Assembly: GCA_038141705.1 (NCBI GenBank)
Contig: JAYQIQ010000004.1
Location: forward strand, 1,240,001-1,304,000
Source of the DNA: Eutrophomonas brisbanensis
GTDB taxonomy: Bacteria > Pseudomonadota > Gammaproteobacteria > Burkholderiales > Eutrophovitaceae
DNA: 64,000 bases
Direction: 5' to 3'
Below are positions 1 through 9,806 of the stretch, piece after piece. The notes beneath the pieces were generated by a model that was given only the letters and a program-made list of their open reading frames with translations, did not search any database and was not told where the DNA came from. The position numbers and the translations under genes are program-made. Position 1 is the stretch's first letter. Each line of letters begins with the position of its first letter.

Positions 1-1756
1 CGTAGCCGGGGTCACGATCGACGGGCGTGTGCTGAGCGTACAAAAGTCCGATGGCCAACGCTACACCGTTTATTCGCCAGCAGATCCGTGGTTGGTTTCA
101 GACTTATTGAAGGCTGGGGTGGCAGTTGAGGCGAAACCAGAGGAAGAGCCTTCTTTGCTGATGAATATTTTTGTCTCCTGGTTCCCAATGCTATTGCTCA
201 TAGGTGTATGGATATTCTTCATGAGGCAAATGCAGGGCGGTGGGCGCGGTGGCGCGTTTTCCTTTGGTAAGAGCCGAGCTAGATTACTAGATGACACAAA
301 CAATGGAATTACCTTTGCCGACGTTGCTGGGTGTGAGGAAGCGAAAGAGGAAGTCTCCGAGTTGGTCGACTTTCTCAGAGATCCGAGCAAGTTCCAGAAA
401 CTCGGAGGTCGGATCCCCAGAGGCGTTCTCATGGTCGGCTCTCCCGGTACGGGTAAAACACTCCTTGCGAAAGCGATTGCTGGTGAGGCTAAGGTTCCGT
501 TTTTCTCTATCTCGGGTTCTGACTTTGTAGAAATGTTTGTCGGCGTTGGCGCAGCTCGTGTCAGGGACATGTTCGAGCAAGCTAAGAAACACTCGCCTTG
601 TATCGTCTTCATAGATGAAATCGATGCGGTAGGTAGGCAGAGAGGTGCTGGGCTTGGAGGTGGAAATGACGAACGAGAGCAGACGCTAAACCAGTTGCTC
701 GTAGAGATGGATGGTTTTGAAACCGGCTCTGGGGTAATTGTGATTGCTGCTACCAACAGGCCAGATGTATTGGATCCAGCTTTATTGCGACCTGGACGAT
801 TCGATCGTCAAGTTGTAGTGCCGCTTCCTGACATTCGCGGTCGTGAGCAGATATTGATGGTACATATGAGGAAGGTACCCGCAGGCCCGGATGTCAAGGC
901 AGACATTTTGGCAAGAGGAACCCCGGGGTTCTCTGGAGCGGATTTAGCGAATCTTGTAAACGAAGCTGCACTGTTTGCGGCCAGAGCCAACAAGCGTTTG
1001 GTTGATATGGATGATTTTGAGCGAGCTAAAGATAAAATCATGATGGGAGCCGAGCGTCGATCGATGGTGATGCCGGAGCACGAAAGAAAGAACACCGCTT
1101 ACCATGAGTCTGGGCACGCCGTTGTCGCCAGGTTGCTTCCGAAAACAGACCCAGTTCATAAGGTTACGATTATCCCCAGGGGGAGAGCGTTGGGTGTCAC
1201 GATGCAGTTGCCCCAGGAAGATCGTTACAGTATGGACAAGGAACAAATTCTTCAAAATATCTCCGTTCTATTCGGTGGGAGGATCGCTGAAGAAATTTTC
1301 ATGGATCAAATGACCACGGGAGCTTCGAACGACTTTGAGCGTGCAACCGATAGGGCTCGAAGAATGGTGACCCAGTGGGGTATGAGTGATGAGCTTGGTC
1401 CGATGGTTTACGGTGAGAATGAGGGCGAAATTTTCCTAGGTCGTTCGATAACGACACATAAGAATCTCTCCGAGGCGACGATGCAAAGAGTGGATTCTGA
1501 GATTCGAAGAATTGTCGACGACCGTTACGGATTAGCGAGACGGCTGATTGAGGAAAACCGAGATAAAGTTGAAGCGATGGCACAGGCATTGCTCGAATGG
1601 GAGACCATTGACGCCGATCAGGTAAACGACATTATGGATGGAAAGCCGCCACGGCCTCCGAAGCCCACTCAAAGGAATGACTCTAGTGACCAGACACCTG
1701 GTGCTGGGGCAAAGCCGTCACCAACTATAAAGCCTGCTGGTGAGGCTCAGGCATAA
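1..1756 (+). CDS. ftsH: ATP-dependent zinc metalloprotease FtsH (5' end outside window)
   Basis: Membrane-anchored AAA+ protease that degrades misfolded membrane proteins and selected cytosolic regulators. The reading frame is open from base 2, so the first transmembrane helix and part of the periplasmic domain lie outside the window; an internal GTG at 29 is not the true start. Visible in order: the end of the periplasmic domain, the second membrane helix ([15 protein letters not shown]), Walker A (GSPGTGKT), Walker B ([12 protein letters not shown]), the second region of homology ([20 protein letters not shown]), and the zinc site HESGH. The C-terminal tail is Pro/Lys-rich and disordered. 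It is followed by a strong terminator and folP, as in most beta- and gammaproteobacteria. Confidence 0.97.
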   Translation, partial: VAGVTIDGRVLSVQKSDGQRYTVYSPADPWLVSDLLKAGVAVEAKPEEEPSLLMNIFVSWFPMLLLIGVWIFFMRQMQGGGRGGAFSFGKSRARLLDDTNNGITFADVAGCEEAKEEVSELVDFLRDPSKFQKLGGRIPRGVLMVGSPGTGKTLLAKAIAGEAKVPFFSISGSDFVEMFVGVGAARVRDMFEQAKKHSPCIVFIDEIDAVGRQRGAGLGGGNDEREQTLNQLLVEMDGFETGSGVIVIAATNRPDVLDPALLRPGRFDRQVVVPLPDIRGREQILMVHMRKVPAGPDVKADILARGTPGFSGADLANLVNEAALFAARANKRLVDMDDFERAKDKIMMGAERRSMVMPEHERKNTAYHESGHAVVARLLPKTDPVHKVTIIPRGRALGVTMQLPQEDRYSMDKEQILQNISVLFGGRIAEEIFMDQMTTGASNDFERATDRARRMVTQWGMSDELGPMVYGENEGEIFLGRSITTHKNLSEATMQRVDSEIRRIVDDRYGLARRLIEENRDKVEAMAQALLEWETIDADQVNDIMDGKPPRPPKPTQRNDSSDQTPGAGAKPSPTIKPAGEAQA

Positions 1757-1778
1757 ATAAGCGTTATTACGTAACCTA

Positions 1779-1806
1779 AGGCTCGAGAGTGCTCGAGCCT
1801 TTTTTT
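1779..1806 (+). terminator. Rho-independent terminator after ftsH
   Basis: A perfect 9-bp stem (AGGCTCGAG at 1779-1787, CTCGAGCCT at 1792-1800) with a 4-base loop is followed by six T. It separates ftsH from folP, whose ribosome-binding site (AGGGG, from 1811) begins just after the T run. Confidence 0.9.
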
Positions 1807-1820
1807 ATATAGGGGATCTT

Positions 1821-2653
1821 TTGACGAGAAAATTAACGCTTGGAGATTATGAATTTACGATGGACCGCCCGTTAATAATGGGGGTCGTAAATGTCACTCC
1901 AGATTCGTTTTCAGATGGTGGTCTCTTTCGTGATTCTTATGCGGCGATTGAATATGCGATTTCTCTGAAGCAGCAGGGAGCTGATATCGTCGATATCGGT
2001 GGCGAATCCACCCGACCCGGATCTCTTCCAGTGTCAGCGGAGGATGAGCGAGCTCGAGTTATACCAGTTATTACCGAGCTTGCGAGGCAGGGTGTGCCAG
2101 TTTCAGTTGACACTGTGAAGTCCAGCGTGATGGCGGAGTCGATCGAAGCTGGGGCGTGCTTGATCAACGACATCTCTGGCTTATCCGATGAGCATGCGAT
2201 CGACGTGATAAGTTCTAGTCGGGTTGGTGTGTGCGTAATGCACATGCAAGGAACCCCACGCACGATGCAAGATGAACCCTCTTATAAAAATGTCTTAGAG
2301 GAAGTCTGCGGTTTCTTGAGATCGCGCGCAGAGTCTTTGATTGAAGCGGGTGTTGGGCCGTCCAGGATCATCCTAGATCCTGGTTTTGGTTTTGGAAAAA
2401 CTGATGAGCACAACATTGAATTACTGCGCAACATCCAAAAGATAGCCGATCTTGGGTTTCCAGTTTTATCTGGGCTTTCTCGAAAATCTATGCTTGGGCG
2501 GATCACCGGGAAAGAGGATCCAAAGATAGAATCGGGGCAAGTATATCCGCCGCTTTATTAGCTGTAGTCAATGGAACATCGATTATTCGCGTTCATGACG
2601 TGGTAGAAACCCATGATGCGCTGAAAGTTTGGGTTAAACTTTCGTCTGATTGA
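1821..2653 (+). CDS. folP: Dihydropteroate synthase, frameshifted near its 3' end
   Basis: Condenses p-aminobenzoate with the pterin pyrophosphate in folate synthesis. It starts at TTG 1821 with AGGGGATC upstream. Seen: VNVTPDSFSDGG (pterin/pyrophosphate loop), GGESTRPGS, DPGFGFGK and GLSRKSMLG. The frame stops at 2561, but the +1 frame continues with DRIGASISAALLAVVNGTSIIRVHDVVETH and ends at TGA 2651-2653. Adding one A to the A run at 2522-2524 joins the two and gives 277 residues, normal for FolP. It is followed by glmM after 30 bases, the usual pair. The indel is probably a sequence error because folP is essential in most bacteria. Confidence 0.93.
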
Positions 2654-2683
2654 TCGAGAGTAAAAAAGAATACAAAGGCGGGG

Positions 2684-4033
2684 ATGAAGAAAAAATATTT
2701 CGGAACAGATGGGATTCGTGGTGCAGTGGGGTCAGCTACGATAAATCCTGATTTTATGATGCGCTTTGGTCATGCGATTGGATTGGTTTTTTCCTCGCAG
2801 TCTAAGTCTTCTCGAACGAAGGTATTGATCGGAAAAGACACTCGCCTATCAGGTTACATGTTCGAGTCAGCTATCGAGGCTGGTCTGGCTGCAGCTGGAG
2901 CCGATGTCGTTCTCGCTGGGCCAGTCCCTACTCCTGCTGTGGCTCAACTTACGAGGGCTCTGCGACTTGATGCGGGCGTCGTCATCACGGCGTCTCATAA
3001 TCCGCACCATGACAACGGTATAAAACTTTTCACGAGTGCTGGTGGAAAAATTTCTGACGAGATTGAGTTGCAAATTGAGAATTTAATCGATAAAGGACTA
3101 AATGTTGCTCCCGCAGAAAAAATTGGAAAAGCATCCAGGCTCAGTGATGCGACCGGTCGTTATACCGAGTTTTGCAAAAGTACCTTTCCGCAAAAGTTGA
3201 ATTTGAAGGGTCTCAAAATCGTTGTGGATTGTGGTAACGGGGCTTCTTATAACGTAGCGGAAAATGTGCTCAGAGAGTTAGGCGCAACCGTATTTGCTGT
3301 AGGGGTGACGCCGAATGGGTTGAACATTAATGAGGGGTGTGGAGCGCTTCACCCGGAAAACCTCGTTCAGAACATTCGGAAAGAATCAGCCGATTTTGGT
3401 GTCACGCTTGACGGAGACGGAGATCGAGTTTTGATGGCAGATGCAGACGGTTCCATCTTTGATGGCGATCAGTTGTTATACATCATTGGGAAATCTCGCC
3501 TCGAGAGCGGAAATTTGGATGGGGGTATCGTCGGAACCCAGATGACTAACTTGGCGATTGAAAATGGTTTCAGGCATCTAGGGATACCGTTTGAGAGAAG
3601 TGCAGTTGGTGACCGATACGTCCTTGAAAAGTTACAAGAAAAAAACTGGGCGATTGGGGGTGAGGGATCTGGCCACATTGTATGCTTGGATAAACATACG
3701 ACTGGTGACGGTGTTGTGTCTGCGCTTCAGGTTCTTGCAGAGGTACAGCGCTCTGGAAGCTCCATGAAGGAGCTCTTAAAAGGGGTAGACCTATTTCCTC
3801 AGATTTTGGTAAACGTAAAACTTCCTTCTAAGCTTGATGCTTCGCAAAAGCAGCAAGTTAGAGAAATTTCGGATAAATACGTTGATCTGGTTGGCAGTGA
3901 CTACCGAGTCCTGATTCGGGAATCTGGTACCGAGCCGCTTTTGCGTGTGATGGTGGAAGGGCCGGATCCCCAAAAAACCAAATCATTTGCTGATCAGGCG
4001 GCAGCGGAGTTCAAGAGCGCGGTTGTTGGTTAG
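2684..4033 (+). CDS. glmM: Phosphoglucosamine mutase
   Basis: Interconverts glucosamine-6-phosphate and glucosamine-1-phosphate on the way to UDP-GlcNAc for peptidoglycan and LPS. The 449-residue protein has the usual length. Motifs: the phosphoserine loop TASHNPHHDNG with catalytic Ser104, the Mg site DGDGDR, the sugar-binding GEGSGH, and the phosphate-binding RESGTEPLLRVM near the C-terminus. A GGCGGGG lies directly before the ATG. The folP-glmM order is typical. Confidence 0.97.
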   Translation: MKKKYFGTDGIRGAVGSATINPDFMMRFGHAIGLVFSSQSKSSRTKVLIGKDTRLSGYMFESAIEAGLAAAGADVVLAGPVPTPAVAQLTRALRLDAGVVITASHNPHHDNGIKLFTSAGGKISDEIELQIENLIDKGLNVAPAEKIGKASRLSDATGRYTEFCKSTFPQKLNLKGLKIVVDCGNGASYNVAENVLRELGATVFAVGVTPNGLNINEGCGALHPENLVQNIRKESADFGVTLDGDGDRVLMADADGSIFDGDQLLYIIGKSRLESGNLDGGIVGTQMTNLAIENGFRHLGIPFERSAVGDRYVLEKLQEKNWAIGGEGSGHIVCLDKHTTGDGVVSALQVLAEVQRSGSSMKELLKGVDLFPQILVNVKLPSKLDASQKQQVREISDKYVDLVGSDYRVLIRESGTEPLLRVMVEGPDPQKTKSFADQAAAEFKSAVVG

Positions 4034-4066
4034 TTTTTCTACCTTCGCGGGGCCAACGTTAGTTAC

Positions 4067-4100
4067 ATGTAATCTTTCTGTAATATTTCGTTTCTATACT
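4067..4100 (+). promoter_or_regulatory. Pho box and promoter of the pst operon
   Basis: Two direct repeats, ATGTAAT (4067-4073) and CTGTAAT (4078-4084), lie exactly 11 bases apart, the spacing of a PhoB box (consensus CTGTCAT repeats). A -10-like TATACT at 4095-4100 begins 10 bases after the second repeat, and no good -35 is present, which is the layout of PhoB-activated promoters. The pstS start is 62 bases further on. No footprint evidence is available; the call rests on spacing and sequence. Confidence 0.72.
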
Positions 4101-4161
4101 CGGGGACTAAGATTTTTCCCTTTTTAATTTGATCTTAGTTATTAAACACAAGGAGTGCGAA

Positions 4162-5205
4162 ATGTTGACCCGATTTAAAGCGAGTTTGGCAGCAATATCT
4201 ATTGCGGTTAGCTGTTTTGCTGGTGCCGCAAGTGCCGCAGATATTACCGGAGCGGGAGCTACGTTCCCATACCCAATCTACGCAAAGTGGGCTGCGGTGT
4301 ACAAAAAAGAGACTGGGATTGGTCTCAATTATCAGTCAATTGGTTCGGGCGCTGGCGTAAAGCAAATCAAGGCTAAGACCGTTGATTTCGGTGCCTCTGA
4401 TGCGCCTCTCAAGCCAGCAGAGCTTAATGAGTTTGGCATGATCCAGTTCCCAGCGATCATGGGTGGCGTGGTTCCAGTTGTGAACCTAGAGGGTGTAGCT
4501 CCTGGCTCTCTTAAGTTAGACGGCAAGACACTTGCAAATATTTTCTTGGGAAAGATTAAGACTTGGAATGATGCATCGATTGCTGCTTTGAACCCCGATC
4601 TGAGTCTTCCAGCACAGAAAATCACAGTTGTTCGTAGGGCCGACGGTTCTGGCACCACTTTCTTATTCACCGATTACCTCTCGCAGGTCAGCAAGCAGTG
4701 GGCAAAAGATGTTGGTGTTGCTAAAGCCGTCGCATGGCCAACGGGAGTTGGTGGTAAGGGGAACGAGGGTGTCGCAGCGTACGTTCAAAGAATTAAGGGC
4801 GCTATCGGCTACGTCGAATATGCATATGCGAAGAAAAATGGTATGTCTTATGCGCAGCTAAAGAACGCTGCTGGAAAATATGTTTCACCTTCCGCGGAAG
4901 CATTCTCGGCCGCTGCAGCAAACGCGGATTGGGAAGGTTCTGAGGGTTACTATGTAATCCTTACGGATCAGCCGGGTGCAGGAAGTTGGCCTATCACTGG
5001 CGCGTCATTCATCATCGTGTACAAGCAGCCAGAGGATCCAGCTCGCGTGAAGGAAGCCTTGAAGTTTTACTCTTGGGCTTTTAAAAACGGCAAGGCTATG
5101 GCTGATGAGCTCTCTTATGTAGCAATGCCAGACAACGTCGTCAAATCAATCGAAGCAGTATGGAGCGCCGAGATAAAAGACAAGTCTGGGAAGTCAGTTT
5201 GGTAG
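4162..5205 (+). CDS. pstS: Phosphate ABC transporter substrate-binding protein PstS
   Basis: Periplasmic phosphate receptor of the high-affinity Pst importer. The ATG at 4162 follows AGGAG (4151-4155); this is preferred over an upstream in-frame start at 4129 because the protein then begins with a clean signal peptide (basic MLTRFK, hydrophobic core, cleavage after ASA). Phosphate-binding signatures GAGATFP, GSGAGVKQ, FGASDAPL and RRADGSGTTFLFTDYL are present. The mature length is about 322 residues. First gene of pstSCAB, behind the Pho box. Confidence 0.96.
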   Translation: MLTRFKASLAAISIAVSCFAGAASAADITGAGATFPYPIYAKWAAVYKKETGIGLNYQSIGSGAGVKQIKAKTVDFGASDAPLKPAELNEFGMIQFPAIMGGVVPVVNLEGVAPGSLKLDGKTLANIFLGKIKTWNDASIAALNPDLSLPAQKITVVRRADGSGTTFLFTDYLSQVSKQWAKDVGVAKAVAWPTGVGGKGNEGVAAYVQRIKGAIGYVEYAYAKKNGMSYAQLKNAAGKYVSPSAEAFSAAAANADWEGSEGYYVILTDQPGAGSWPITGASFIIVYKQPEDPARVKEALKFYSWAFKNGKAMADELSYVAMPDNVVKSIEAVWSAEIKDKSGKSVW

Positions 5206-5255
5206 CGAGTTAAGAAGTGCAGGCCCGAAGCGAGGTTTTGCGCCCTTACGAGATC

Positions 5256-5280
5256 GTCGGACCTGCAAGGGTCCGACTTT
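5256..5280 (+). terminator. Hairpin between pstS and pstC (attenuator)
   Basis: An 8-bp perfect stem (GTCGGACC at 5256-5263, GGTCCGAC at 5270-5277) with a 6-base loop is followed by only three T. It is likely a partial terminator or mRNA-stabilising hairpin that lets pstS be made in excess of the membrane subunits. Confidence 0.6.
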
Positions 5281-5360
5281 GCCTTTACAATCGGGGTTAG
5301 AAAAAAATAAATTTCGAGCTCGTAGATCGGGTTCAAAAAATTAAGGACGCCTCAGAGCTA

Positions 5361-6314
5361 ATGGCAACCTCGGATCTCAGTTCGAAGAACAGAATACAAG
5401 ACGCCCTTTTCAGGGGCAGCAGTCGATTTTTCGCTCTTGTTGTATTGGCTCTCCTAGCTGGCATTATCGGATCGTTGGTCATAGGCTCATTACCGGCTTT
5501 CAAAGAGTTTGGAATTGGATTTATATTCAGCACTGATTGGAATCCTGTAACGGAAGAGTATGGCGGATTAAATCCGATTCTCGGGACGATCGTGACGTCT
5601 TTCATTGCGCTTTTAATAGCAATACCGCTTAGTTTTGGGATCGCACTATTTCTCACCCAATTGTGTCCTGCTCGTTTGAGAACTCCGCTCGGGACGATGA
5701 TCGAATTGCTCGCGGCGGTTCCGAGCATTATTTACGGAATGTGGGGCTTATTCGTTTTTGCTCCATTCTTTGCTGATCACGTTCAACCTTACCTACTCGA
5801 GTACTTGGTTCCGATACCCGTGATCGGTATTTTGTTTGATGGCCCCCCGATGGGAATTGGGGTGCTTACCGCGGGGATCATCCTGGCGTTCATGGTGATA
5901 CCCTTCATCGCCGCGGTTATGCGTGACGTGTTTGATGTTGTGCCGCCGATCCTGAAGGAGTCCGCGTATGGACTGGGGGCGACGACTTGGGAGGTCGTGA
6001 GGAAGGTTGTGTTGCCTTACACGAAATCCGGAGTTGTCGGCGGCATCATGCTCGGGCTAGGTAGAGCTCTGGGTGAGACCATGGCAGTGACATTCGTTAT
6101 TGGTAATGCATACGAATTTAGCGCCTCACTTTTTAATCCGGGGAATAGCATCGCCTCGATATTGGCGAATGAGTTTGCAGAGGCAGGTAGCGAGTTACAC
6201 GAGTCCGCTTTGATTACTTTGGGACTTCTCTTATTCGGAATTACTTTTACGGTTCTGGCGGCGGCGAGATATATGCTCTCGAGGGTTGCAAAGAACGAAG
6301 GCGCTCGGACGTGA
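5361..6314 (+). CDS. pstC: Phosphate ABC transporter permease PstC
   Basis: Inner-membrane permease of the Pst importer, pairing with PstA. The 317 residues hold about six hydrophobic segments; the cytoplasmic coupling region (EAAVPSII-like [16 protein letters not shown], then [16 protein letters not shown]) is the EAA-type loop that meets PstB. It starts at ATG 5361, 155 bases after pstS, and pstA follows after 10 bases. Confidence 0.96.
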   Translation: MATSDLSSKNRIQDALFRGSSRFFALVVLALLAGIIGSLVIGSLPAFKEFGIGFIFSTDWNPVTEEYGGLNPILGTIVTSFIALLIAIPLSFGIALFLTQLCPARLRTPLGTMIELLAAVPSIIYGMWGLFVFAPFFADHVQPYLLEYLVPIPVIGILFDGPPMGIGVLTAGIILAFMVIPFIAAVMRDVFDVVPPILKESAYGLGATTWEVVRKVVLPYTKSGVVGGIMLGLGRALGETMAVTFVIGNAYEFSASLFNPGNSIASILANEFAEAGSELHESALITLGLLLFGITFTVLAAARYMLSRVAKNEGART

Positions 6315-6324
6315 GGGTAGGTTA

Positions 6325-7167
6325 ATGGATTTATATCGCAAGCGTCTTTTCGTGAATAAACTCGGACTGTTCTTTTCCATGGTCGCGATGGCGCTTGGGC
6401 TGGGTGTCTTATTCTGGATTTTGTCATCGCTAGTTATAAAAGGGCTTTCCGGTTTGTCGATAGCGGTATTCACCGAGATGACGCCTCCACCAGGCGAGGC
6501 AGGTGGATTACTTAATGCGCTTGTCGGAAGTCTCATCATGGTGTCCGTTTCGATCTTTATTGCGATACCCGTAGGAATCATGGCCGGTATTTATTTGGCT
6601 GAGTATGGACAGCGGGGTTGGGTTGCGCCGCTAACACGTTTTGTGAATGACATACTTTTATCTGCCCCATCGATAGTAATCGGTCTTTTTGTCTATGCTG
6701 TGTACGTCGCAACACAAAAGCACTTTTCTGGATGGGCTGGATCTTTTGCGTTGGCGCTAATCGCGATTCCGGTGATTGTTCGATCTACTGACAACATGTT
6801 GTCTCTTGTACCAAATAGTCTTCGAGAAGCGGCTGCCGCTCTGGGAGCGCCGAAGTGGAAAATAATATCGTTGGTTACGCTTCGTGCGGCGAAGGCGGGA
6901 GTAATTACGGGGATTCTTTTGACTATAGCTCGAATCAGTGGTGAAACTGCCCCACTACTATTTACCGCTCTAAATAATCAATTCTGGAGCGTTGATCTGT
7001 CGGATCCGATGGCGAATTTACCTGTGGTTATTTTCCAGTTTGCGATGAGTCCTTTTGACGATTGGAAAGAATTAGCCTGGGTGGGCGCGTTGATCATAAC
7101 CGCGAGCGTTTTAGTTTTATCCATCATTGCTCGTTCCTTGACGAGGAAGTCCGCGTCGGGGACCTAA
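6325..7167 (+). CDS. pstA: Phosphate ABC transporter permease PstA
   Basis: Second permease of the Pst system, 280 residues. The ATG at 6325 is chosen because it follows GAGGGTAGG and avoids the overlap with pstC that the earlier in-frame ATG (6286) would create. It has six predicted membrane segments and the ABC-contact loop LREAAAALGAPKWKII. Directly downstream of pstC and 21 bases before pstB. Confidence 0.96.
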   Translation: MDLYRKRLFVNKLGLFFSMVAMALGLGVLFWILSSLVIKGLSGLSIAVFTEMTPPPGEAGGLLNALVGSLIMVSVSIFIAIPVGIMAGIYLAEYGQRGWVAPLTRFVNDILLSAPSIVIGLFVYAVYVATQKHFSGWAGSFALALIAIPVIVRSTDNMLSLVPNSLREAAAALGAPKWKIISLVTLRAAKAGVITGILLTIARISGETAPLLFTALNNQFWSVDLSDPMANLPVVIFQFAMSPFDDWKELAWVGALIITASVLVLSIIARSLTRKSASGT

Positions 7168-7188
7168 TAAGAAACTTGGGGAAATACT

Positions 7189-7976
7189 GTGTCTGAAAAG
7201 AATGTAACCATCAAGATTGAGGAACCGCCAAAAATCGAGATTCGGAATCTCAATTTTTTCTATGGCGAATTCCAAGGGCTTAAGGATGTGACACTCACGA
7301 TCCCAGAGAGCCGGATCACTGCATTTATCGGCCCGTCTGGCTGCGGCAAGTCGACGTTACTACGCACGCTTAACCGAATGTTTGATCTGTACCCTAAGCA
7401 AAGGGCTGAGGGGAGGTTATGTTCAACGGCAAGAATATCCTCGAAAAAAGGCAGGACGTTAATCAGTTACGCGCCAAGATCGGTATGGTCTTTCAAAAGC
7501 CCACGCCATTTCCAATGTCTATTTTTGATAATGTTGCTTTTGGCGTTCGCCTATACGAAAAACTCGCTTCCTACGAGATGGAGGAGAGGGTTGAGTGGGC
7601 TTTAAGAAAGGCGGCGCTGTGGGATGAGGTCAAGGATATCCTAACTCGTAGCGGCCTCAGTTTGTCTGGAGGGCAGCAGCAGCGTCTATGTATCGCTCGA
7701 GGAATCGCTGTTAAGCCTGAAGTTTTACTGCTCGATGAGCCCACTTCGGCCTTAGATCCAATCTCAACAGCAAAGATCGAGGAGCTTGTTACTGAACTTG
7801 CCTCGGATTACACCATCGTTATGGTTACTCACAACATGCAGCAGGCAGCTAGAGTTTCGCATTACACGGCCTACATGTACCTCGGTGAGATGATTGAATT
7901 TGGCGCGACCGAGAGTTTGTTTATTAAGCCAAAAGTCAAAGCGACTGAGGATTACATCACAGGCCGTTTTGGTTAG
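7189..7976 (+). CDS. pstB: Phosphate ABC transporter ATPase PstB, frameshifted
   Basis: Cytoplasmic ATPase that powers phosphate import. It starts at GTG 7189. Walker A (GPSGCGKST) lies in the first frame; Q-loop (VFQKPTPFP), signature (LSGGQQQR) and Walker B ([12 protein letters not shown]) lie in the next frame. The frames meet at a GGGG run (7410-7413); five G would give [12 protein letters not shown], the family sequence, and 262 residues. phoU, phoB and phoR, which often follow, are not here: tpiA comes next. Confidence 0.94.
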
Positions 7977-8007
7977 GGATCAGGCCTCCTGAGGCAGGCT
8001 TCGCGAA

Positions 8008-8037
8008 TTGACCGTACAGGCGGTAAACCTGTAAAAT
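8008..8037 (+). promoter_or_regulatory. Probable sigma-70 promoter of tpiA
   Basis: TTGACC (8008-8013) and TAAAAT (8032-8037) are separated by 18 bases, with a TG just before the -10. The predicted start of transcription is about 20 bases before the tpiA ATG. A small inverted repeat (TACAGG/CCTGTA, 8015-8033) sits in the spacer. Inferred from sequence alone. Confidence 0.5.
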
Positions 8038-8064
8038 CCCTCAGTTTTATGTGAAGGTGGTCGG

Positions 8065-8820
8065 ATGCGTCGGGATAAGCTCGTGGTTGGCAATTGGAAA
8101 ATGAATGGAATTGCCTCCTCGAACGCAAGTCTTCTCGATGGGGTTCGCAACAAACTTGGCGGATTAGGTGAAGGAAAAGCCGCGGTTTGCGTCCCATTTC
8201 CATACTTGCAGCAGGCTAAAGAAGCGTTGAGCGGAAGCCCTATTAGTTTGGGTGCTCAAAATGTTAGTGAGCAGGATATGGGGGCGTTCACTGGTGAGGT
8301 TTCTGCCAAAATGCTCACCGATTTCGATGTGAAGTTTTGCATTGTTGGTCATTCGGAAAGAAGGGGCCTTTATTCGGAGTCCAGCGATGTGGTCGCGTTA
8401 AAATCAGAAATGCTTTTAAAACAAGATATTAAGCCAATAATTTGTGTTGGTGAGACGCTCGATGAGAGGGATGGTGGAATGGCTTTTGAAGTTGTCAGAG
8501 AGCAGCTCCGTGTAGTTTTGCAGAAGATCGGGCCGGAGGGGATAGATCGGTCGATCATTGCATATGAGCCGGTTTGGGCAATTGGGACGGGGAGGGTGGC
8601 TTCCCCCGAGCAGGCGCAGGAGGTTCATGCGGTATTGAGAGATTTGGTGGGTAGTAGCGACAAAACCACTTCATCAAAGGTTCGAATCCTCTACGGGGGA
8701 AGCGTGAAGCCTGAGAACGCTGGTGATTTGTTTGCGATGGAAGATATTGATGGGGGGCTTATTGGAGGTGCTTCCCTAAAAGTTGAGGATTTCGCGGCGA
8801 TATGTGCTGCGGTGGTTTAG
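8065..8820 (+). CDS. tpiA: Triosephosphate isomerase
   Basis: Interconverts dihydroxyacetone phosphate and glyceraldehyde-3-phosphate. The 251-residue TIM barrel has all catalytic residues: Lys12 (NWKMN), His96 (IVGHSERR), Glu168 (AYEPVWAIGTG), and the phosphate-binding YGGSVKPEN and GGLIGGASL. The tpiA-secG-tRNA-Leu order is common in proteobacteria. Confidence 0.97.
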   Translation: MRRDKLVVGNWKMNGIASSNASLLDGVRNKLGGLGEGKAAVCVPFPYLQQAKEALSGSPISLGAQNVSEQDMGAFTGEVSAKMLTDFDVKFCIVGHSERRGLYSESSDVVALKSEMLLKQDIKPIICVGETLDERDGGMAFEVVREQLRVVLQKIGPEGIDRSIIAYEPVWAIGTGRVASPEQAQEVHAVLRDLVGSSDKTTSSKVRILYGGSVKPENAGDLFAMEDIDGGLIGGASLKVEDFAAICAAVV

Positions 8821-8843
8821 TTTGAAGTCAGCTAGGTGAAATT

Positions 8844-9200
8844 ATGAGTTTTATCGTTTTGGTTATTCACGTTCTTGCGGCCCTTGGTGTCATCGGGCTC
8901 GTTCTGATGCAGCATGGGAAAGGCGCAGATATGGGTGCTGCGTTTGGAAGCGGATCCTCCGGTAGTCTTTTTGGTGCCTCTGGATCAGCGAACTTTCTTA
9001 GTAGAACAACTGCAATTTTTGCGACCGTATTCTTTCTCACTAGTATGGGTTTAAGTTTCCTACAGTTTGAGGCGACTCGATCGATGGGAGTGATGTCTGA
9101 TGTGCCGGCCGCGACCTCCGTGGTGCCAGCTCAGGACACAGTGTCTGAACCTGCGCAGGAAGGAGAGAGCGAAGCTAAGGTCGACGATATCCCCAAGTAA
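8844..9200 (+). CDS. secG: Preprotein translocase subunit SecG
   Basis: Small subunit of the SecYEG channel, 118 residues. Two membrane helices (about residues 3-22 and 54-73) flank the conserved cytoplasmic stretch MQHGKGADMGAAFGSG. The C-terminal tail is acidic and variable, as usual. It lies 23 bases after tpiA and just before the tRNA-Leu gene. Confidence 0.95.
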   Translation: MSFIVLVIHVLAALGVIGLVLMQHGKGADMGAAFGSGSSGSLFGASGSANFLSRTTAIFATVFFLTSMGLSFLQFEATRSMGVMSDVPAATSVVPAQDTVSEPAQEGESEAKVDDIPK

Positions 9201-9231
9201 TCTTGGGTAATTCGAGCGATCCGAGTTATTT

Positions 9232-9316
9232 GCCGACGTGGTGGAATTGGTAGACACGCCGTCTTGAGGGGGCGGTGGCGAAAGTCGTGCGAGTTCGAGT
9301 CTCGCCGTCGGCACCA
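9232..9316 (+). tRNA. tRNA-Leu (anticodon GAG), CCA encoded
   Basis: The acceptor stem GCCGACG/CGTCGGC is perfect, with discriminator A and encoded CCA (9314-9316). The D arm holds TGGTAGACAC, the anticodon stem is CCGTC/GGCGG around loop TTGAGGG (anticodon GAG at 9266-9268), there is a long class II variable arm, and the T arm contains GTTCGAGTC. Length is 85 bases. Its place between secG and the next operon matches beta- and gammaproteobacteria. Confidence 0.96.
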
Positions 9317-9419
9317 AATGTTGAACGTTGGGTTGGCTGCTTAGTCGAACCAGCAATGTTGATAATTCTGCGGAGATTTGTCTGAGAGTCGTTGCTGCTC
9401 TCGTCGTTTAGTTCAAACA

Positions 9420-9788
9420 ATGCTACTTGAGTATTTTCCAATTCTTCTTTTCATCATGATCGGGGTGGCTCTCGGGGTTGGCTTACCGATCATCGGTGCA
9501 GTACTCAGTCGCGTGTTGCGATCCCATCGCCCAGACGAAGAAAAACTCTCACCATACGAGTGTGGATTTGAGGCTTTTGAAGATGCGAGGGTAAAGTTTG
9601 ACGTTAGATATTATCTCGTCGCCATCCTCTTCATTATTTTTGATCTCGAGATTGCGTTTCTGTTTCCGTGGGCAGTGGCGCTTGAGGATATCGGGCTGTA
9701 TGGATTCATAGCGATGATGGTCTTCCTTTTTTTGCTTGTGGTTGGATTTATTTACGAGTGGAAGAAGGGGGCTCTCGAATGGGATTAA
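9420..9788 (+). CDS. nuoA: NADH-quinone oxidoreductase subunit A
   Basis: Membrane subunit of respiratory complex I, 122 residues with three membrane helices and the conserved loop [20 protein letters not shown] holding the key Cys. The ATG at 9420 gives the family N-terminus (MLLEYFP); an upstream TTG (9378) would add a non-conserved extension. No clear Shine-Dalgarno precedes 9420, so the start is slightly uncertain. First gene of a full nuoA-N operon. Confidence 0.93.
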   Translation: MLLEYFPILLFIMIGVALGVGLPIIGAVLSRVLRSHRPDEEKLSPYECGFEAFEDARVKFDVRYYLVAILFIIFDLEIAFLFPWAVALEDIGLYGFIAMMVFLFLLVVGFIYEWKKGALEWD

Positions 9789-9806
9789 CGAACTGGAAAG
9801 TTACAG

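Noticed and set aside
70..756. Minus-strand open frame of 228 residues opposite ftsH
   Set aside because: It lies wholly opposite a strongly conserved gene, has no recognisable domain, no ribosome-binding site and unlikely composition (Ser/Pro-rich shadow).
7400..7420. Programmed frameshifting in pstB (and similarly in other genes)
   Set aside because: No slippery heptamer with a downstream pseudoknot is evident, no programmed frameshift is known in pstB, and the same type of break occurs in many unrelated genes.
8015..8033. TACAGG/CCTGTA inverted repeat before tpiA as a terminator
   Set aside because: The stem is only 6 bp and is not followed by a T tract; it sits inside a better promoter candidate.
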